Of a stretch of DNA of 64,000 nt, positions 7,233 through 15,733 are shown one piece after another. Position 1 is the first letter of the stretch, and every line of letters starts with the position of its first letter. The notes under the pieces are model-generated. The model had not been told where the DNA came from and searched no databases. It saw only the letters and a program-made list of their open reading frames with translations. This DNA comes from Thermogemmatispora carboxidivorans (GTDB lineage: Bacteria; Chloroflexota; Ktedonobacteria; Ktedonobacterales; Ktedonobacteraceae), in assembly GCF_000702505.1 (NCBI RefSeq), contig NZ_JNIM01000001.1, positions 5,494,327-5,558,326 on the forward strand, given 5' to 3'. The translations under genes were made by a program, and so were the position numbers.

Positions 7233-8705
7233 GTGATTACTCACGGGACACCTGCAGATTCATCTTGGGCAGACAATCAGCCGCCTCTGCCCGTCCAGGA
7301 GCAGCGGGCCATGATCCGGCGCCTGCGCCATGAACTCCTGCTTCACTATCGGCCTGTGTTACAACAGGGGGCGGGACCCATCCGCGTGATGGCGCGGATG
7401 GTCGCCGAGCTGAGCAGACGCTGCCGCGATCTCAGGCTGGACGAAGAGATCATCGCCAGCGAAATTGTCGACCGTACCATCGGCGACGTCGATCTCCGTC
7501 GGATTGTGGAATGCGAGGGAGATCCTGGGGGACCAGGCGACTACCGTACGCTCGCCGATGAACTAGGGGTTGCTCTCCCTGGCGAGAAGCTCAATGGCTA
7601 TACGGCGAGCGGCCAGGTTTACCTGTGGCTGCGCGATCAAATGCTCACCTACGAACGCCTGCTTCTGGACCAGAAGATCGATCTGCGTATCTATGATATT
7701 GTTGGCACTGGCAATCCTGTGCTGCGTGACTGGCTCGCCGCCAACTGGCAAGAGCAATGGGGCCTGACAGTCAGTGGCGGACAGCTCTATCTCTGCCTGG
7801 GGGCTATGGATGGGATCGATAAGGTCTTGCGCGGCTTCCGCCAGATGTGTGATGAACAGGGGATCAAGGAAAGAGCGGTGCTCTTTCCGGCCCCCGGCTT
7901 CGGGGTACCCGAGGCGCAGGCCAGAGCCTACGGCTACCGCCTGTACCACGTCAGCACGCGGCCCGAGCATCGCTTCAAACTGACCGCCGAGGAGCTAGAG
8001 CAGGCTCTGCAAGAAGCACCCGATATCCGCCTGATCTATCTGACGGTGACCAATAATCCAACGACCTTTGCCTTTACTCCTCAAGAACTGCTCGCTCTGC
8101 ATGCTGTCGTCCGGCGCCAGCGCGAGGCCGGGCGGCAACTCTTCTTCCTGGCCGATCTGGCCTACGTGGGCACTGGGCGCCCGGAGGACGATCAGGCGCG
8201 CATGGCTACTTTTGCTGACCCCGCTCACCTGGAACAGACCATCTTTGTAAGCAGCCTCTCGAAAACACTCTCACTGACGGGCGACCGCTTCGGCTGGGTG
8301 ACTATTGGAGATGCCCATCTTGCTCCAGCACTGGCCCCCGGCTGGTCTAATAGCATGGCTTCGCTGCCGGCAGAGTGGCAGCTGCGTTTCATGGCCTATC
8401 TCCAGTTGTTACGTGAACGGCCCTACCTCATCGAGAAGCTGCGCGATCTCTATCGTCTGCGGCGCCGTCGCTTTATCGCCCAGCTACAGAAGCTTGATCA
8501 GGAGCTGCAGCTCTTCGCAGAGATCTACCTGGATGACGATGCTACTGTCTATAACTGGAGCCGGCTGCGCCCTGGCGAAGATGCCTTCTCGCTCTTTGAG
8601 AAAACCGGCATTGCCGGGGTACCAGGCTCGGGCTTCGGGTATACCGATGAGTATGTGCGCTTCTCTATCGGGGTGATTCCTGTTCCTGATGCTGCAACTT
8701 CGTGA
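7233..8705 (+). CDS. PLP-dependent class I/II aminotransferase
   Basis: 490-residue fold-type I PLP enzyme. The PLP-binding Lys is in SSLSKTLSLTGDRFGW. Other fold landmarks are PAPGFGVPEAQARAYGY, the Asn of YLTVTNNPTTF, the Asp of FFLADLAYVG (PLP pyridine contact) and the C-terminal YVRFSIG Arg that binds the substrate carboxylate. The N-terminal ~100 residues are longer than usual for AspC-type enzymes. The start is GTG at 7233 with AAGGGAG 9 nt upstream. The substrate cannot be assigned; an aspartate- or alanine-type aminotransferase or a C-S lyase is possible. It stands alone on its strand. Confidence 0.85.
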   Translation: MITHGTPADSSWADNQPPLPVQEQRAMIRRLRHELLLHYRPVLQQGAGPIRVMARMVAELSRRCRDLRLDEEIIASEIVDRTIGDVDLRRIVECEGDPGGPGDYRTLADELGVALPGEKLNGYTASGQVYLWLRDQMLTYERLLLDQKIDLRIYDIVGTGNPVLRDWLAANWQEQWGLTVSGGQLYLCLGAMDGIDKVLRGFRQMCDEQGIKERAVLFPAPGFGVPEAQARAYGYRLYHVSTRPEHRFKLTAEELEQALQEAPDIRLIYLTVTNNPTTFAFTPQELLALHAVVRRQREAGRQLFFLADLAYVGTGRPEDDQARMATFADPAHLEQTIFVSSLSKTLSLTGDRFGWVTIGDAHLAPALAPGWSNSMASLPAEWQLRFMAYLQLLRERPYLIEKLRDLYRLRRRRFIAQLQKLDQELQLFAEIYLDDDATVYNWSRLRPGEDAFSLFEKTGIAGVPGSGFGYTDEYVRFSIGVIPVPDAATS

Positions 8706-8880
8706 CGCTCGCGAGGACGAGATAGAGGGAAAGCCCCGGCTTCGACAATGTGAGCGCTTTCCTGTTGCTGGGCCTGGCTGCGTAGGCCGACGACAGTTCT
8801 TGAGACCGCCGGGGGCTGCTGCATAACTGAGCCTGTGCCAGGGGATAGGGCAAGTGAGCGCGCGCCGGCCTGGCTGCTGC

Positions 8881-8909
8881 TTGACCCTCACTGGAACTGG
8901 TGATACTCT
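8881..8909 (+). promoter_or_regulatory. Promoter-like -35/-10 pair upstream of gap
   Basis: TTGACC at 8881-8886, a 17-bp spacer ending in TGA, then TACTCT at 8904-8909. If used, the gap operon would have a leader of nearly 400 nt, or a separate untranslated RNA is made here. Confidence 0.35.
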
Positions 8910-9172
8910 TTTAGCTGAGTGCAGGCGCCCGCGGGACGCTTCCGCGGCGTCAAAGTAGTGGCCGCGTGGATGCTGGCACTGGCATACGCACTGCGCAAGC
9001 AAGGTGCGACAAGGTGAGCCGATAAGGAAGAGAGCAGCGCCAGTCGGGTGAGTCAGCAGGAGGGCCTCTGGCGCGTCTAAGGCAACGCTGTGGCCAGCAG
9101 GTAAGGTGCGGCGGTCGTTCCTCGACGAAGAGGTGTGAGGGGGCAGACAAGATTCTGTCCAGCGCCTCCTGG

Positions 9173-9188
9173 TGTTTCACGTGGAATA
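9173..9188. other. parS: parS-like site 4 (degenerate)
   Basis: TGTTTCACGTGGAATA matches 14 of 16 parS positions, keeping the central CACGTG. It lies in the gap upstream spacer. Its weaker match makes it the least certain of the four. Confidence 0.55.
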
Positions 9189-9254
9189 CCGCAGGAGGGC
9201 GCGTCTTGTCTCAGGATTGTGGAGGCGCTTTATCCTCCCGCTCCAGCGCTTCTC

Positions 9255-9273
9255 AGTCATACGATTGATGACT
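9255..9273. promoter_or_regulatory. Operator-like inverted repeat before gap
   Basis: AGTCAT (9255-9260) and ATGACT (9268-9273) are perfect 6-bp arms around 7 nt, ending 20 nt before the gap Shine-Dalgarno. No regulator can be named. Confidence 0.3.
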
Positions 9274-9308
9274 AGTAGCAGCAAGTAGCAAGAAGGAGAA
9301 ACATCCGC

Positions 9309-10325
9309 ATGGTAACACGAGTAGGCATCAACGGTTTTGGCCGTATCGGGCGGCAGTCCTTCAAGGCGATGCTCGAACGTTATCCCCACGAGCTAGAGGT
9401 CGTCGCCATTAACGATCTCACCGACACCTACACCAATGCCCACTTGCTCAAGTACGACTCCACCTATGGCCGTTTCCCGGGCCAGGTCGAAGCCACTCCC
9501 GAATCCCTCATCGTCAATGGCCACAGCATCAAGGTCCTCGCTCAGCGTGATCCCGCGCAAATTCCCTGGGGCGACCTGGGTGTCGATATCGTGATTGAGT
9601 CCACCGGCCTCTTCACCGATGCCGATAAAGCCAAGGCCCACTTGCAGGGTGGAGCGAAAAAGGTGATCATCTCCGCGCCCGCTAAGGGCGAGGATCTCAC
9701 CATTGTGCTCGGCGTCAATGAGCACATGTATGATCCGGCCAAGCACCACATTATCTCGAATGCCTCCTGTACGACAAACTGTCTGGCTCCCGCCGCCAAG
9801 GTCCTCAACGATCGCTTCGGCATTGAGCACGGCCTGATGAATACGATCCACTCCTATACGAATGATCAGCGTATTCAGGACCTGGTGCACAAGGATCTGC
9901 GCCGTGCCCGCGCTGCGGCCCTCAATATTATTCCAACCACCACTGGCGCCGCTCGCGCTGTGGCGCTGGTCATCCCCGAGCTGAAGGGGCGCTTCGATGG
10001 TATGTCCCTCCGGGTACCTACTCCAACGGTCTCGGTCGTCGACTTCGTAGCAACCCTGCGCAAGCCGGCTACGCGCGAGGAGGTGAACGAGGCCTATAAG
10101 GAGGCTGCTGCCGGCCCTCTCAAGGGGATCTTGGATTATACCGAAGAGCCGCTGGTCTCCTCCGATTTCCGTGGCGACTCCCATTCGGCTATTATCGATG
10201 GCCTCTCGACGATGGTCACCGGGGGCGGTTACATGGTCAAGGTGATCGCCTGGTACGATAATGAGTGGGGCTACTCGACACGTGTGGCCGATCTCACCCA
10301 CTTCGTAGCCGAGAAGGGCTGGTAG
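9309..10325 (+). CDS. gap: Glyceraldehyde-3-phosphate dehydrogenase, type I
   Basis: Central glycolysis: oxidises and phosphorylates glyceraldehyde 3-phosphate to 1,3-bisphosphoglycerate with NAD. It is 338 residues. The Rossmann motif GINGFGRIGR is at 6-15, the catalytic Cys154 in SNASCTTNCLAP, and the C-terminal AWYDNEWGYSTR is typical. N35-D36 in AINDLTD indicates NAD rather than NADP preference. The ATG has AAGGAG at 9293-9298. First gene of a gap-pgk-tpiA operon; a hairpin separates it from pgk. Confidence 0.97.
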   Translation: MVTRVGINGFGRIGRQSFKAMLERYPHELEVVAINDLTDTYTNAHLLKYDSTYGRFPGQVEATPESLIVNGHSIKVLAQRDPAQIPWGDLGVDIVIESTGLFTDADKAKAHLQGGAKKVIISAPAKGEDLTIVLGVNEHMYDPAKHHIISNASCTTNCLAPAAKVLNDRFGIEHGLMNTIHSYTNDQRIQDLVHKDLRRARAAALNIIPTTTGAARAVALVIPELKGRFDGMSLRVPTPTVSVVDFVATLRKPATREEVNEAYKEAAAGPLKGILDYTEEPLVSSDFRGDSHSAIIDGLSTMVTGGGYMVKVIAWYDNEWGYSTRVADLTHFVAEKGW

Positions 10326-10358
10326 GTCGCGCTGCGGCCTGATCGCTCGCTCATAGCA

Positions 10359-10380
10359 AGGGCGGGGCCTGCCCCGCCCT
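10359..10380 (+). terminator. Intercistronic GC hairpin between gap and pgk
   Basis: AGGGCGGGGC (10359-10368) and GCCCCGCCCT (10371-10380) form a perfect 10-bp inverted repeat with a minimal loop and no following T-run. It is therefore more likely an mRNA-stability or partial attenuation element that allows gap to be made in excess than a full terminator. Confidence 0.55.
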
Positions 10381-10401
10381 CTGGATGGAGGGTGCACTGG
10401 C

Positions 10402-11598
10402 ATGATGAATAAAAAGACGGTTCGCGATATCGAGGTGGGAGATAAACGGGTGCTGGTGCGCGTGGATTTCAATGTGCCTCTCGATGAAGAGGGGCACATT
10501 ACTGATGATACGCGCATCCGGGCCGCGCTGCCAACGATTCAGTATTTGCTTGACCACGGGGCGGCGGTCATTCTGATGTCCCATCTGGGCCGGCCTAAAG
10601 GCAAAGTGGTGGAGAAGCTGCGCATGGCTCCTGTGGCTGTGCGCCTGAGCGAGTTATTGCAGCGCCCGGTCCAGTTAGCTCCCGATTGTATTGGTCCCCA
10701 GGTTGAGGAGTTGGCCCGGAACCTGCAACCGGGTCAGATTCTCCTGCTGGAAAATCTGCGCTTCCATCCCGAGGAAGAGCAGAATGATGCTGAATTCGCC
10801 CGCCGCCTGGCGTCGCTCGGCGACCTCTATGTGAACGATGCCTTTGGCACGGCCCACCGCGCTCATGCCTCCACAGAAGGCGTGACCCACTATCTGCCCG
10901 GCGTTGCCGGCTTCTTGATGGAGAAGGAGCTGAATTTCCTCGGCGCTGCCCTGGAGAACCCTCGTCGTCCTTTTGTGGCCGTGATCGGCGGGGCCAAAGT
11001 CTCCGATAAGATCGCTGTTCTGGAGCGCTTGCTGACGCTGGCCGACGCGTTGTTGATCGGCGGCGGTATGGCCAATACCTTTCTGAAGGCGGAGGGCTAT
11101 GAGGTTGGCGCTTCGCTGGTGGAGGAGGGCAAGCTCGATGTTGCTCGCGATCTGCTAAAGCGCGCGCGTGAACGCAGGCTAGAGTTGGTGCTGCCAGTGG
11201 ACGTGGTGATCGCCGATCGTTTTGCCCCCGATGCTCAGTGGCGCCTGGTGCCGCGCGATCAGGTGGAAGCAGGCTGGCGTATTCTGGATATCGGACTCGA
11301 GACGGTGGCCGCTTTCCATCAGGTGCTGGAGAAGGCCCAGACAATCGTCTGGAACGGCACCCTTGGGGTGGCTGAGATGCCGGCTTTCGCTCGCGGCACC
11401 AATGCGGTGATTGAAATGCTGGCTGCCTGTACCGCCCGTGGGGCCACGACTATCATCGGCGGCGGCGATTCCGCTGCCGCAGTGGAGCAGGCTGGCGCTG
11501 CTGACAGGATGACGCATGTGTCAACCGGTGGCGGCGCTTCGCTGGAGTTCCTCGAGGGGCGCGTCCTGCCGGGTGTCGCAGCTCTGCAGGATCGTTGA
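10402..11598 (+). CDS. pgk: Phosphoglycerate kinase
   Basis: Transfers phosphate from 1,3-bisphosphoglycerate to ADP in glycolysis. It is 398 residues, normal length. VLVRVDFNVPL is the N-terminal substrate motif, followed by MSHLGRPKG, LLLENLRFH, AVIGGAKVSDKI, GGGMANTFL, and the nucleotide-binding C-terminus TTIIGGGDSAAAVEQAG and HVSTGGGASLEFLEG. The ATG at 10402 is served by GGAGG at 10387-10392; a second ATG follows at once at 10405. tpiA starts 17 nt after its stop. Confidence 0.97.
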   Translation: MMNKKTVRDIEVGDKRVLVRVDFNVPLDEEGHITDDTRIRAALPTIQYLLDHGAAVILMSHLGRPKGKVVEKLRMAPVAVRLSELLQRPVQLAPDCIGPQVEELARNLQPGQILLLENLRFHPEEEQNDAEFARRLASLGDLYVNDAFGTAHRAHASTEGVTHYLPGVAGFLMEKELNFLGAALENPRRPFVAVIGGAKVSDKIAVLERLLTLADALLIGGGMANTFLKAEGYEVGASLVEEGKLDVARDLLKRARERRLELVLPVDVVIADRFAPDAQWRLVPRDQVEAGWRILDIGLETVAAFHQVLEKAQTIVWNGTLGVAEMPAFARGTNAVIEMLAACTARGATTIIGGGDSAAAVEQAGAADRMTHVSTGGGASLEFLEGRVLPGVAALQDR

Positions 11599-11615
11599 GG
11601 GTGAGGTGATTGCTG

Positions 11616-12419
11616 ATGACAACTACCCCGGCACGCACTGCCATTATCGCCGGTAATTGGAAGATGCACTATGGCCCGCGCATGGCTTCTAGCTTTGCGC
11701 TGGAGATCACGCCGGCTTTGGGCAAATTGCTGAACGAGTATCCGTACTTACTCTGCATCCTCTGCCCACCGGCTATCTCGCTCTCGGCGGTCCGCGAGGT
11801 GCTCGAGGCTCTGCTCTTCGAACGCATTGAGCTGGGCGCACAGAATATGCATTTCGAGGAGAAGGGCGCCTTCACAGGCGAAATTTCCCCATTGATGGTG
11901 CGCGAGCTCTGTACGACAGTCATCCTGGGTCATTCGGAGCGACGCATCTATTTTGGCGAGAGCGATGAGCTGGTAAATCGCAAGGCCCTGGCGGCCCTCA
12001 GTCATGGCTTGCGCCCAATTGTGTGCGTGGGCGAGCGCCTGGAGGAGCACGAAGCTGGGAAAACGGAGGCGGTAATTCGCGCTCAGGTGCAGGGCAGCCT
12101 GGCGAATTTCCGTGGCGAGCGAGCCTGCGATGTGGTGATCGCCTACGAACCGGTCTGGGCCATTGGCACAGGTAAGGCTTGCCCCGGCGAAGATGCTCAG
12201 CGGACCGTTCGCCTGATCCGCGAGCTGTATGCCGACATGTATGGCAGCGAGACGGCCAGCGCTGTGCGCATTCTCTATGGGGGAAGCGTGACTTCGGCCA
12301 ATATCGCGGAGTATATGGCCCAGGCCGATATCGATGGGGCCCTCGTCGGTGGGGCCAGTCTGAAGCCCGACTTTGTGGAGATTGTGCGCAAGAGTATTGA
12401 GGTGCTGAAGCAGGCTTGA
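11616..12419 (+). CDS. tpiA: Triose-phosphate isomerase
   Basis: Interconverts dihydroxyacetone phosphate and glyceraldehyde 3-phosphate. It is 267 residues from the ATG at 11616; an in-frame TTG at 11610 lies on top of the ribosome site (GAGGTGAT, 11603-11610) and is rejected. Catalytic Lys in AGNWKM, His in VILGHSERR, Glu in AYEPVWAIGTG, phosphate loop ILYGGSV and GALVGGASL. Last gene of the gap-pgk-tpiA operon, closed by a strong terminator. Confidence 0.96.
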   Translation: MTTTPARTAIIAGNWKMHYGPRMASSFALEITPALGKLLNEYPYLLCILCPPAISLSAVREVLEALLFERIELGAQNMHFEEKGAFTGEISPLMVRELCTTVILGHSERRIYFGESDELVNRKALAALSHGLRPIVCVGERLEEHEAGKTEAVIRAQVQGSLANFRGERACDVVIAYEPVWAIGTGKACPGEDAQRTVRLIRELYADMYGSETASAVRILYGGSVTSANIAEYMAQADIDGALVGGASLKPDFVEIVRKSIEVLKQA

Positions 12420-12447
12420 TGCTCCTTGGAGCGGCCCCCTGCGAGCT

Positions 12448-12510
12448 GACTCCTCTCTGTCCCACAGACGAACTGCTCAGAAAGTGAGGACAGAGAGGAG
12501 TCCTTTTGCT
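12448..12510 (+). terminator. Terminator of the gap-pgk-tpiA operon
   Basis: Perfect 15-bp arms at 12448-12462 and 12488-12502 with a 25-nt loop, followed by CTTTTGCTTTTGC. It lies 28 nt after tpiA. Confidence 0.8.
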
Positions 12511-12581
12511 TTTGCTCTCTCTCTGGGCCTCTTGCCTCAACACGGGCCGCTCTCCAGTTCACCGCTGAAAATCAGTGGCTC

Positions 12582-12642
12582 GCTGTTGCAACTGTCAGAG
12601 TACTGTTACAGTTCTACTGTTGCAGTTAGCACTGTTGTGTTG
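12582..12642 (+). promoter_or_regulatory. Tandem operator-like array upstream of the DUF5680 gene
   Basis: Two adjacent 14-bp copies, TACTGTTACAGTTC (12601-12614) and TACTGTTGCAGTTA (12615-12628), are flanked by degenerate copies at 12582-12598 (CTGTTGCAACTGT) and 12629-12642. Each core (ACTGTTACAGT) is itself palindromic. This looks like a multi-site binding array for a dimeric repressor. It ends about 40 nt before the gene start. Confidence 0.5.
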
Positions 12643-12681
12643 CCGGTTCCTACCCTGGGCAGGAGGAGATATGCTTTGTTG

Positions 12682-13164
12682 ATGGAACAGTTTGAGCAAG
12701 AGGATTTCCTGGCTTTTCTCCTGGAAGCAAAACGCCATACCTATGCTGCCCTAGGAGATGCGGCCTCGGTCAGACCGTTGCTGGCCGGGTCCCGACAGTT
12801 GGAGTGGCGCAGGGGAGCCTGGTACTATCGCGATATCTACTTTGGTATGGCCTTCTTTGTTGGTCAAGAGGTAGTTTCCTGGCGCGGGCAGCCGGTTTGG
12901 TCAATGGCCTATGCTGGCGGGGTGACGGAGGAGCTGGCTGACCAGGAGGATCAGGTCGCCCGGATCTACGCCTTTTTACGTCGTGCGCTGCTGCAGGTAT
13001 CAGCGGAGCTGCCGTTTCGCGGCCCTGCTTGTTGGGAAGAGGAGGGGTGGCGCTACGTGAATCATGGCATAGGTAATCTGAAGATGTTTCAGGGGGCGGA
13101 GGAGATCGCTGCTGCTGGAACGGTTCTCTATCGTCTGCGTTACTGGGGGAGCTTTTTGCGCTAG
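12682..13164 (+). CDS. DUF5680-domain protein
   Basis: 160 residues. The sequence FLLEAKRHTYAALGD, the GSRQLEW block, then YRDIYFGMAFFVGQEVV and GQPVWSMAYAGG match DUF5680, a domain often found C-terminal to a helix-turn-helix in transcription regulators; here it stands alone. Function unknown. AGGAGGAGAT lies at 12661-12670. The ATG at 12682 overlaps the stop of a 3-codon ATG frame (12671-12682, TGATG), and an in-frame TTG at 12679 is an alternative start. The upstream tandem palindromes suggest tight regulation. Confidence 0.7.
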   Translation: MEQFEQEDFLAFLLEAKRHTYAALGDAASVRPLLAGSRQLEWRRGAWYYRDIYFGMAFFVGQEVVSWRGQPVWSMAYAGGVTEELADQEDQVARIYAFLRRALLQVSAELPFRGPACWEEEGWRYVNHGIGNLKMFQGAEEIAAAGTVLYRLRYWGSFLR

Positions 13165-13348
13165 ATGAGATGCTGATCTGGGACTGCTGGTACACGAAGC
13201 CTGGCTCTCGGGCGGCGACTGAGCCTGCAGGTGGGCGAGACGAGCGGGGCCAACCAGGCTGGGATACTGGGAGCTGGTGGCTTTTGCTGCGCTCCCTGTG
13301 CTGGTTCTGCCGCGCTCGTCTCCGAGCGGGTGGTGAGCTGCTGCCGGC

Positions 13349-14770
13349 TTAGCCTGCGGCAGGCCCGCCCTCCAGGCCAGGCTGTGTCATGCGCTCCGGG
13401 TCCAGAATGCGGGTCAGTTCATCTTCGCTCAGCTGCGTGCGCTCGCGGGCTACCTCACGCACGGTGCGTCCGGTGCGATGGGCCTCCTTGGCGATCTCCG
13501 CTGCTGCATCATACCCAATGATCGGCGCCAGGGCCGTACAGATCGCTAGACCACGCTCAACCATTTCCGGCCCTTTCTCTGTGGCTTTGATGCCACGCAG
13601 ACACTGCTCGGTAAAGTTGCGTACGGCAGCGCTGAGGAGTGAGATCGACTGCAAGAGGTTATAGGCCGTCACGGGCATCATCACGTTGATCTCGAAGTTG
13701 CCCGACTGGCCGGCCACGGTGATCGTGGTGTGGTTGCCCATAACCTGGGCACAGACCATGCACAGGGATTCGGCAATGACCGGGTTGACTTTGCCTGGCA
13801 TGATGGAACTGCCGGGCTGGACAGCGGGCAGCTCGATTTCGCCGAAACCGGCGCGTGGCCCCGAACCCATCCAGCGGATATCGTTGGCAATCTTCATCAG
13901 ACTGACTGCCAGGGTGTTGAGCGCGCCGCTAGCCTCAACAGCGTTATCGAGCGTGCTCTGGGCCTGGAAATGGTTGCTGGTCTCGCGTACGTTTACCCCG
14001 TTCATTGCGGAGAGCCGGCGGCAGACGCGAGCGGCAAACTCGGGATGGGTGTTGATGCCGGTACCGACCGCGGTACCGCCGAGCGCAACCTCGGAGAGTT
14101 CGTCTTCAGCGTGGCGCAGGCGGGCAATGCCGCGCTCGATCTGGCCGACGTAGCCAAGAAACTCCTGTCCCAGGCGGATGGGGGTGGCGTCCTGCAGGTG
14201 GGTGCGCCCGGTCTTGATGATGGACCAGAAGGCTTCGGCTTTTTCTTGCAGTACGCGCTGCATCTCCTCCAAAGCAGGGATCAGCTCTTTGTCGATGCTG
14301 ACCAGAGCGGAGAGATGGATGGCCGTGGGGATGACGTCGTTGGAGGACTGACCGAAGTTGACGTGATCGTTGGGATGGACGAGTCGCGAACCGCGCGCTC
14401 CTCCCAGAAGCTCGCTGGCCCGGTTGGCAATAACCTCGTTGGCGTTCATGTTCGTCGAGGTTCCCGAGCCGGTCTGGAAGAGATCGACGACGAAATGCTC
14501 GTCGAGTTTGCCGTCGATGACCTCCTGGGCCGCCTGACCAATGGCGGCAGCGATGCGCTCGTCAAGCAGGCCCAGCTCGGCGTTGGTCTGCGCTGCTGCC
14601 TGCTTGATCTGGCCCAAGGCACGGATAAAAGCACGCGGGAAGCGGAGATCGCTGATGGGAAAGTTGAGAACGGCGCGCTGAGTACTGGCTCCGTAGTAGG
14701 CGTTCGCTGGGACGCGCATCTCACCCATAGAGTCGCGTTCGATGCGCGTTTCTTCTGCCAGGCTGCTCAC
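13349..14770 (-). CDS. fumC: Fumarate hydratase class II
   Basis: Reversibly hydrates fumarate to malate in the TCA cycle, without an iron-sulfur cluster. It is 473 residues from a GTG at 14770, chosen because GAGGAGG stands 5 nt upstream and the length fits FumC; the frame stays open to 14923. TGSGTSTNMNANEV, HPNDHVNFGQSSNDV, GRTHLQDATP with the catalytic His, GGTAVGTG and the signature loop GSSIMPGKVNP with the catalytic Ser are all present. A TATAAT hexamer on the minus strand lies at 14922-14927. A large antisense frame across it is a coding shadow. Confidence 0.96.
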   Translation of the reverse strand: MSSLAEETRIERDSMGEMRVPANAYYGASTQRAVLNFPISDLRFPRAFIRALGQIKQAAAQTNAELGLLDERIAAAIGQAAQEVIDGKLDEHFVVDLFQTGSGTSTNMNANEVIANRASELLGGARGSRLVHPNDHVNFGQSSNDVIPTAIHLSALVSIDKELIPALEEMQRVLQEKAEAFWSIIKTGRTHLQDATPIRLGQEFLGYVGQIERGIARLRHAEDELSEVALGGTAVGTGINTHPEFAARVCRRLSAMNGVNVRETSNHFQAQSTLDNAVEASGALNTLAVSLMKIANDIRWMGSGPRAGFGEIELPAVQPGSSIMPGKVNPVIAESLCMVCAQVMGNHTTITVAGQSGNFEINVMMPVTAYNLLQSISLLSAAVRNFTEQCLRGIKATEKGPEMVERGLAICTALAPIIGYDAAAEIAKEAHRTGRTVREVARERTQLSEDELTRILDPERMTQPGLEGGPAAG

Positions 14771-15084
14771 TGCATCCTCCTCGATGGTATCCTGGTCATT
14801 CTCCTTAATAGACTGAGCCAGGGCTGCGGTACAAGTGCGGTGCAGGGCCCGAGCGTGTTCCCGCTGGCCCTCGTTCGCTTTCGAACTCAGGCCGGCATGG
14901 CCGCTGGCTGCTGTCTGCCCCATTATATCACTGCTCTGGAATGCGGCAGCCGTCTTGAGGCCGGAGACCAGTCAGCAAGCCGAGAATGCCTCTGCCATCT
15001 GGCGGGCCAGGCTGCTCTTCGCTATAATGTAGTCTGAAGGCTGCAAAGCATGGATCGATTCTTTCTGTAGGATGCTCGTCAGAC
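14771..15084. other. Divergent promoter region fumC / DUF402 gene
   Basis: 314 nt. The minus strand has TATAAT at 14922-14927 for fumC; the plus strand has TATAAT at 15023-15028 for the DUF402 gene. The open extension of the fumC frame through this stretch has no ribosome site and no family match. Confidence 0.5.
15023..15028 (+). promoter_or_regulatory. -10 element (TATAAT) for the DUF402 gene
   Basis: A consensus TATAAT, 56 nt before the ATG. The -35 region is not clear. Confidence 0.45.
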
Positions 15085-15651
15085 ATGTTACTTGAAGTTG
15101 AAATACAGAAGATGCTCGTGGATGGCAGCGAGTGGGGCGCGTGGAAGGGCTATCAGCTCCCGCTGAGTGACGAGTATGTCTCGATCTGGACGCCAGTCGG
15201 CACGCCAATGCGTTGGCGGCCTGGCACCTGGATTCTGGAGCGACATTCGCTTACCTACTTCTGGCCCCACGCCTGGTATACCATTCATATCGGCTATGAC
15301 CAGCAGGATGGGCACTTTGTCAGCGGCTATTGCGACGTGGTGCTGCCAACCGACCCCTATACGAGTACCTCCCAACGGCTGATCTATGTGGACCTCTACG
15401 TTGATGTGGTGATTCGTGAGGATTTCAGCGTCTATACCAAAGACCAGGAAGTCTTCGAGCGAGCGGCTCTGCGCTATCCGCTGGTTGAGCAGGTGCGCCA
15501 GCGCTCGTTTGAGGTCCTGGCCTGGCTGGAGGAACAGGCCAAAGAGTGGAGCGGCCCCTTTGCGGTGATCCCGCGCCGACTACCGCTGATGGACTGGGAG
15601 CGGTTGAGCGTAGAGGAGATGCGCGCGGCCTGGCACGCCGCTCTTCACTAG
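15085..15651 (+). CDS. DUF402-family protein (FomD/Ntdp-like)
   Basis: 188 residues. The core LIYVDLYVDVVIREDFSVYTKDQEVFE matches the DUF402 signature of acidic beta-strands ending in a D-x-[DE]-E/F-E stretch; characterised members hydrolyse nucleoside di- or triphosphates or CMP-esters with divalent metal. The N-terminal half (WTPVGTPMRWRPGTW, YTIHIGYD) is the usual beta-barrel part. Substrate here unknown. The ATG at 15085 lacks a strong ribosome site. It is followed 82 nt later by a small gene of unknown function. Confidence 0.75.
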   Translation: MLLEVEIQKMLVDGSEWGAWKGYQLPLSDEYVSIWTPVGTPMRWRPGTWILERHSLTYFWPHAWYTIHIGYDQQDGHFVSGYCDVVLPTDPYTSTSQRLIYVDLYVDVVIREDFSVYTKDQEVFERAALRYPLVEQVRQRSFEVLAWLEEQAKEWSGPFAVIPRRLPLMDWERLSVEEMRAAWHAALH

Positions 15652-15733
15652 GCTTGCATTGGCTGGTCGCTCAGCAGGCGGACCGAGCAGGGTAATGGTT
15701 ATAAGGTAATCACGAGAAGGAAGGTGGCTGCAG

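Larger units (their letters stand above)
8706..9308. other. Long spacer upstream of gap
   Basis: 603 nt with no supportable gene. It holds a promoter-like pair at 8881-8909, the fourth parS-like site at 9173-9188, and a 6-bp inverted repeat AGTCAT/ATGACT at 9255-9273 just ahead of the gap ribosome site. Confidence 0.55.

Noticed and set aside
8718..8745. GAGGGAAAGCCCCGGCT, resembling the RNase P RNA CR-I block
   Set aside because: It differs at key positions, and the other conserved RNase P blocks are missing downstream.
13730..15037. 435-residue frame antisense to fumC
   Set aside because: It mirrors the fumC codons in a GC-rich genome, has no ribosome site or family resemblance, and fumC is unmistakable on the other strand.
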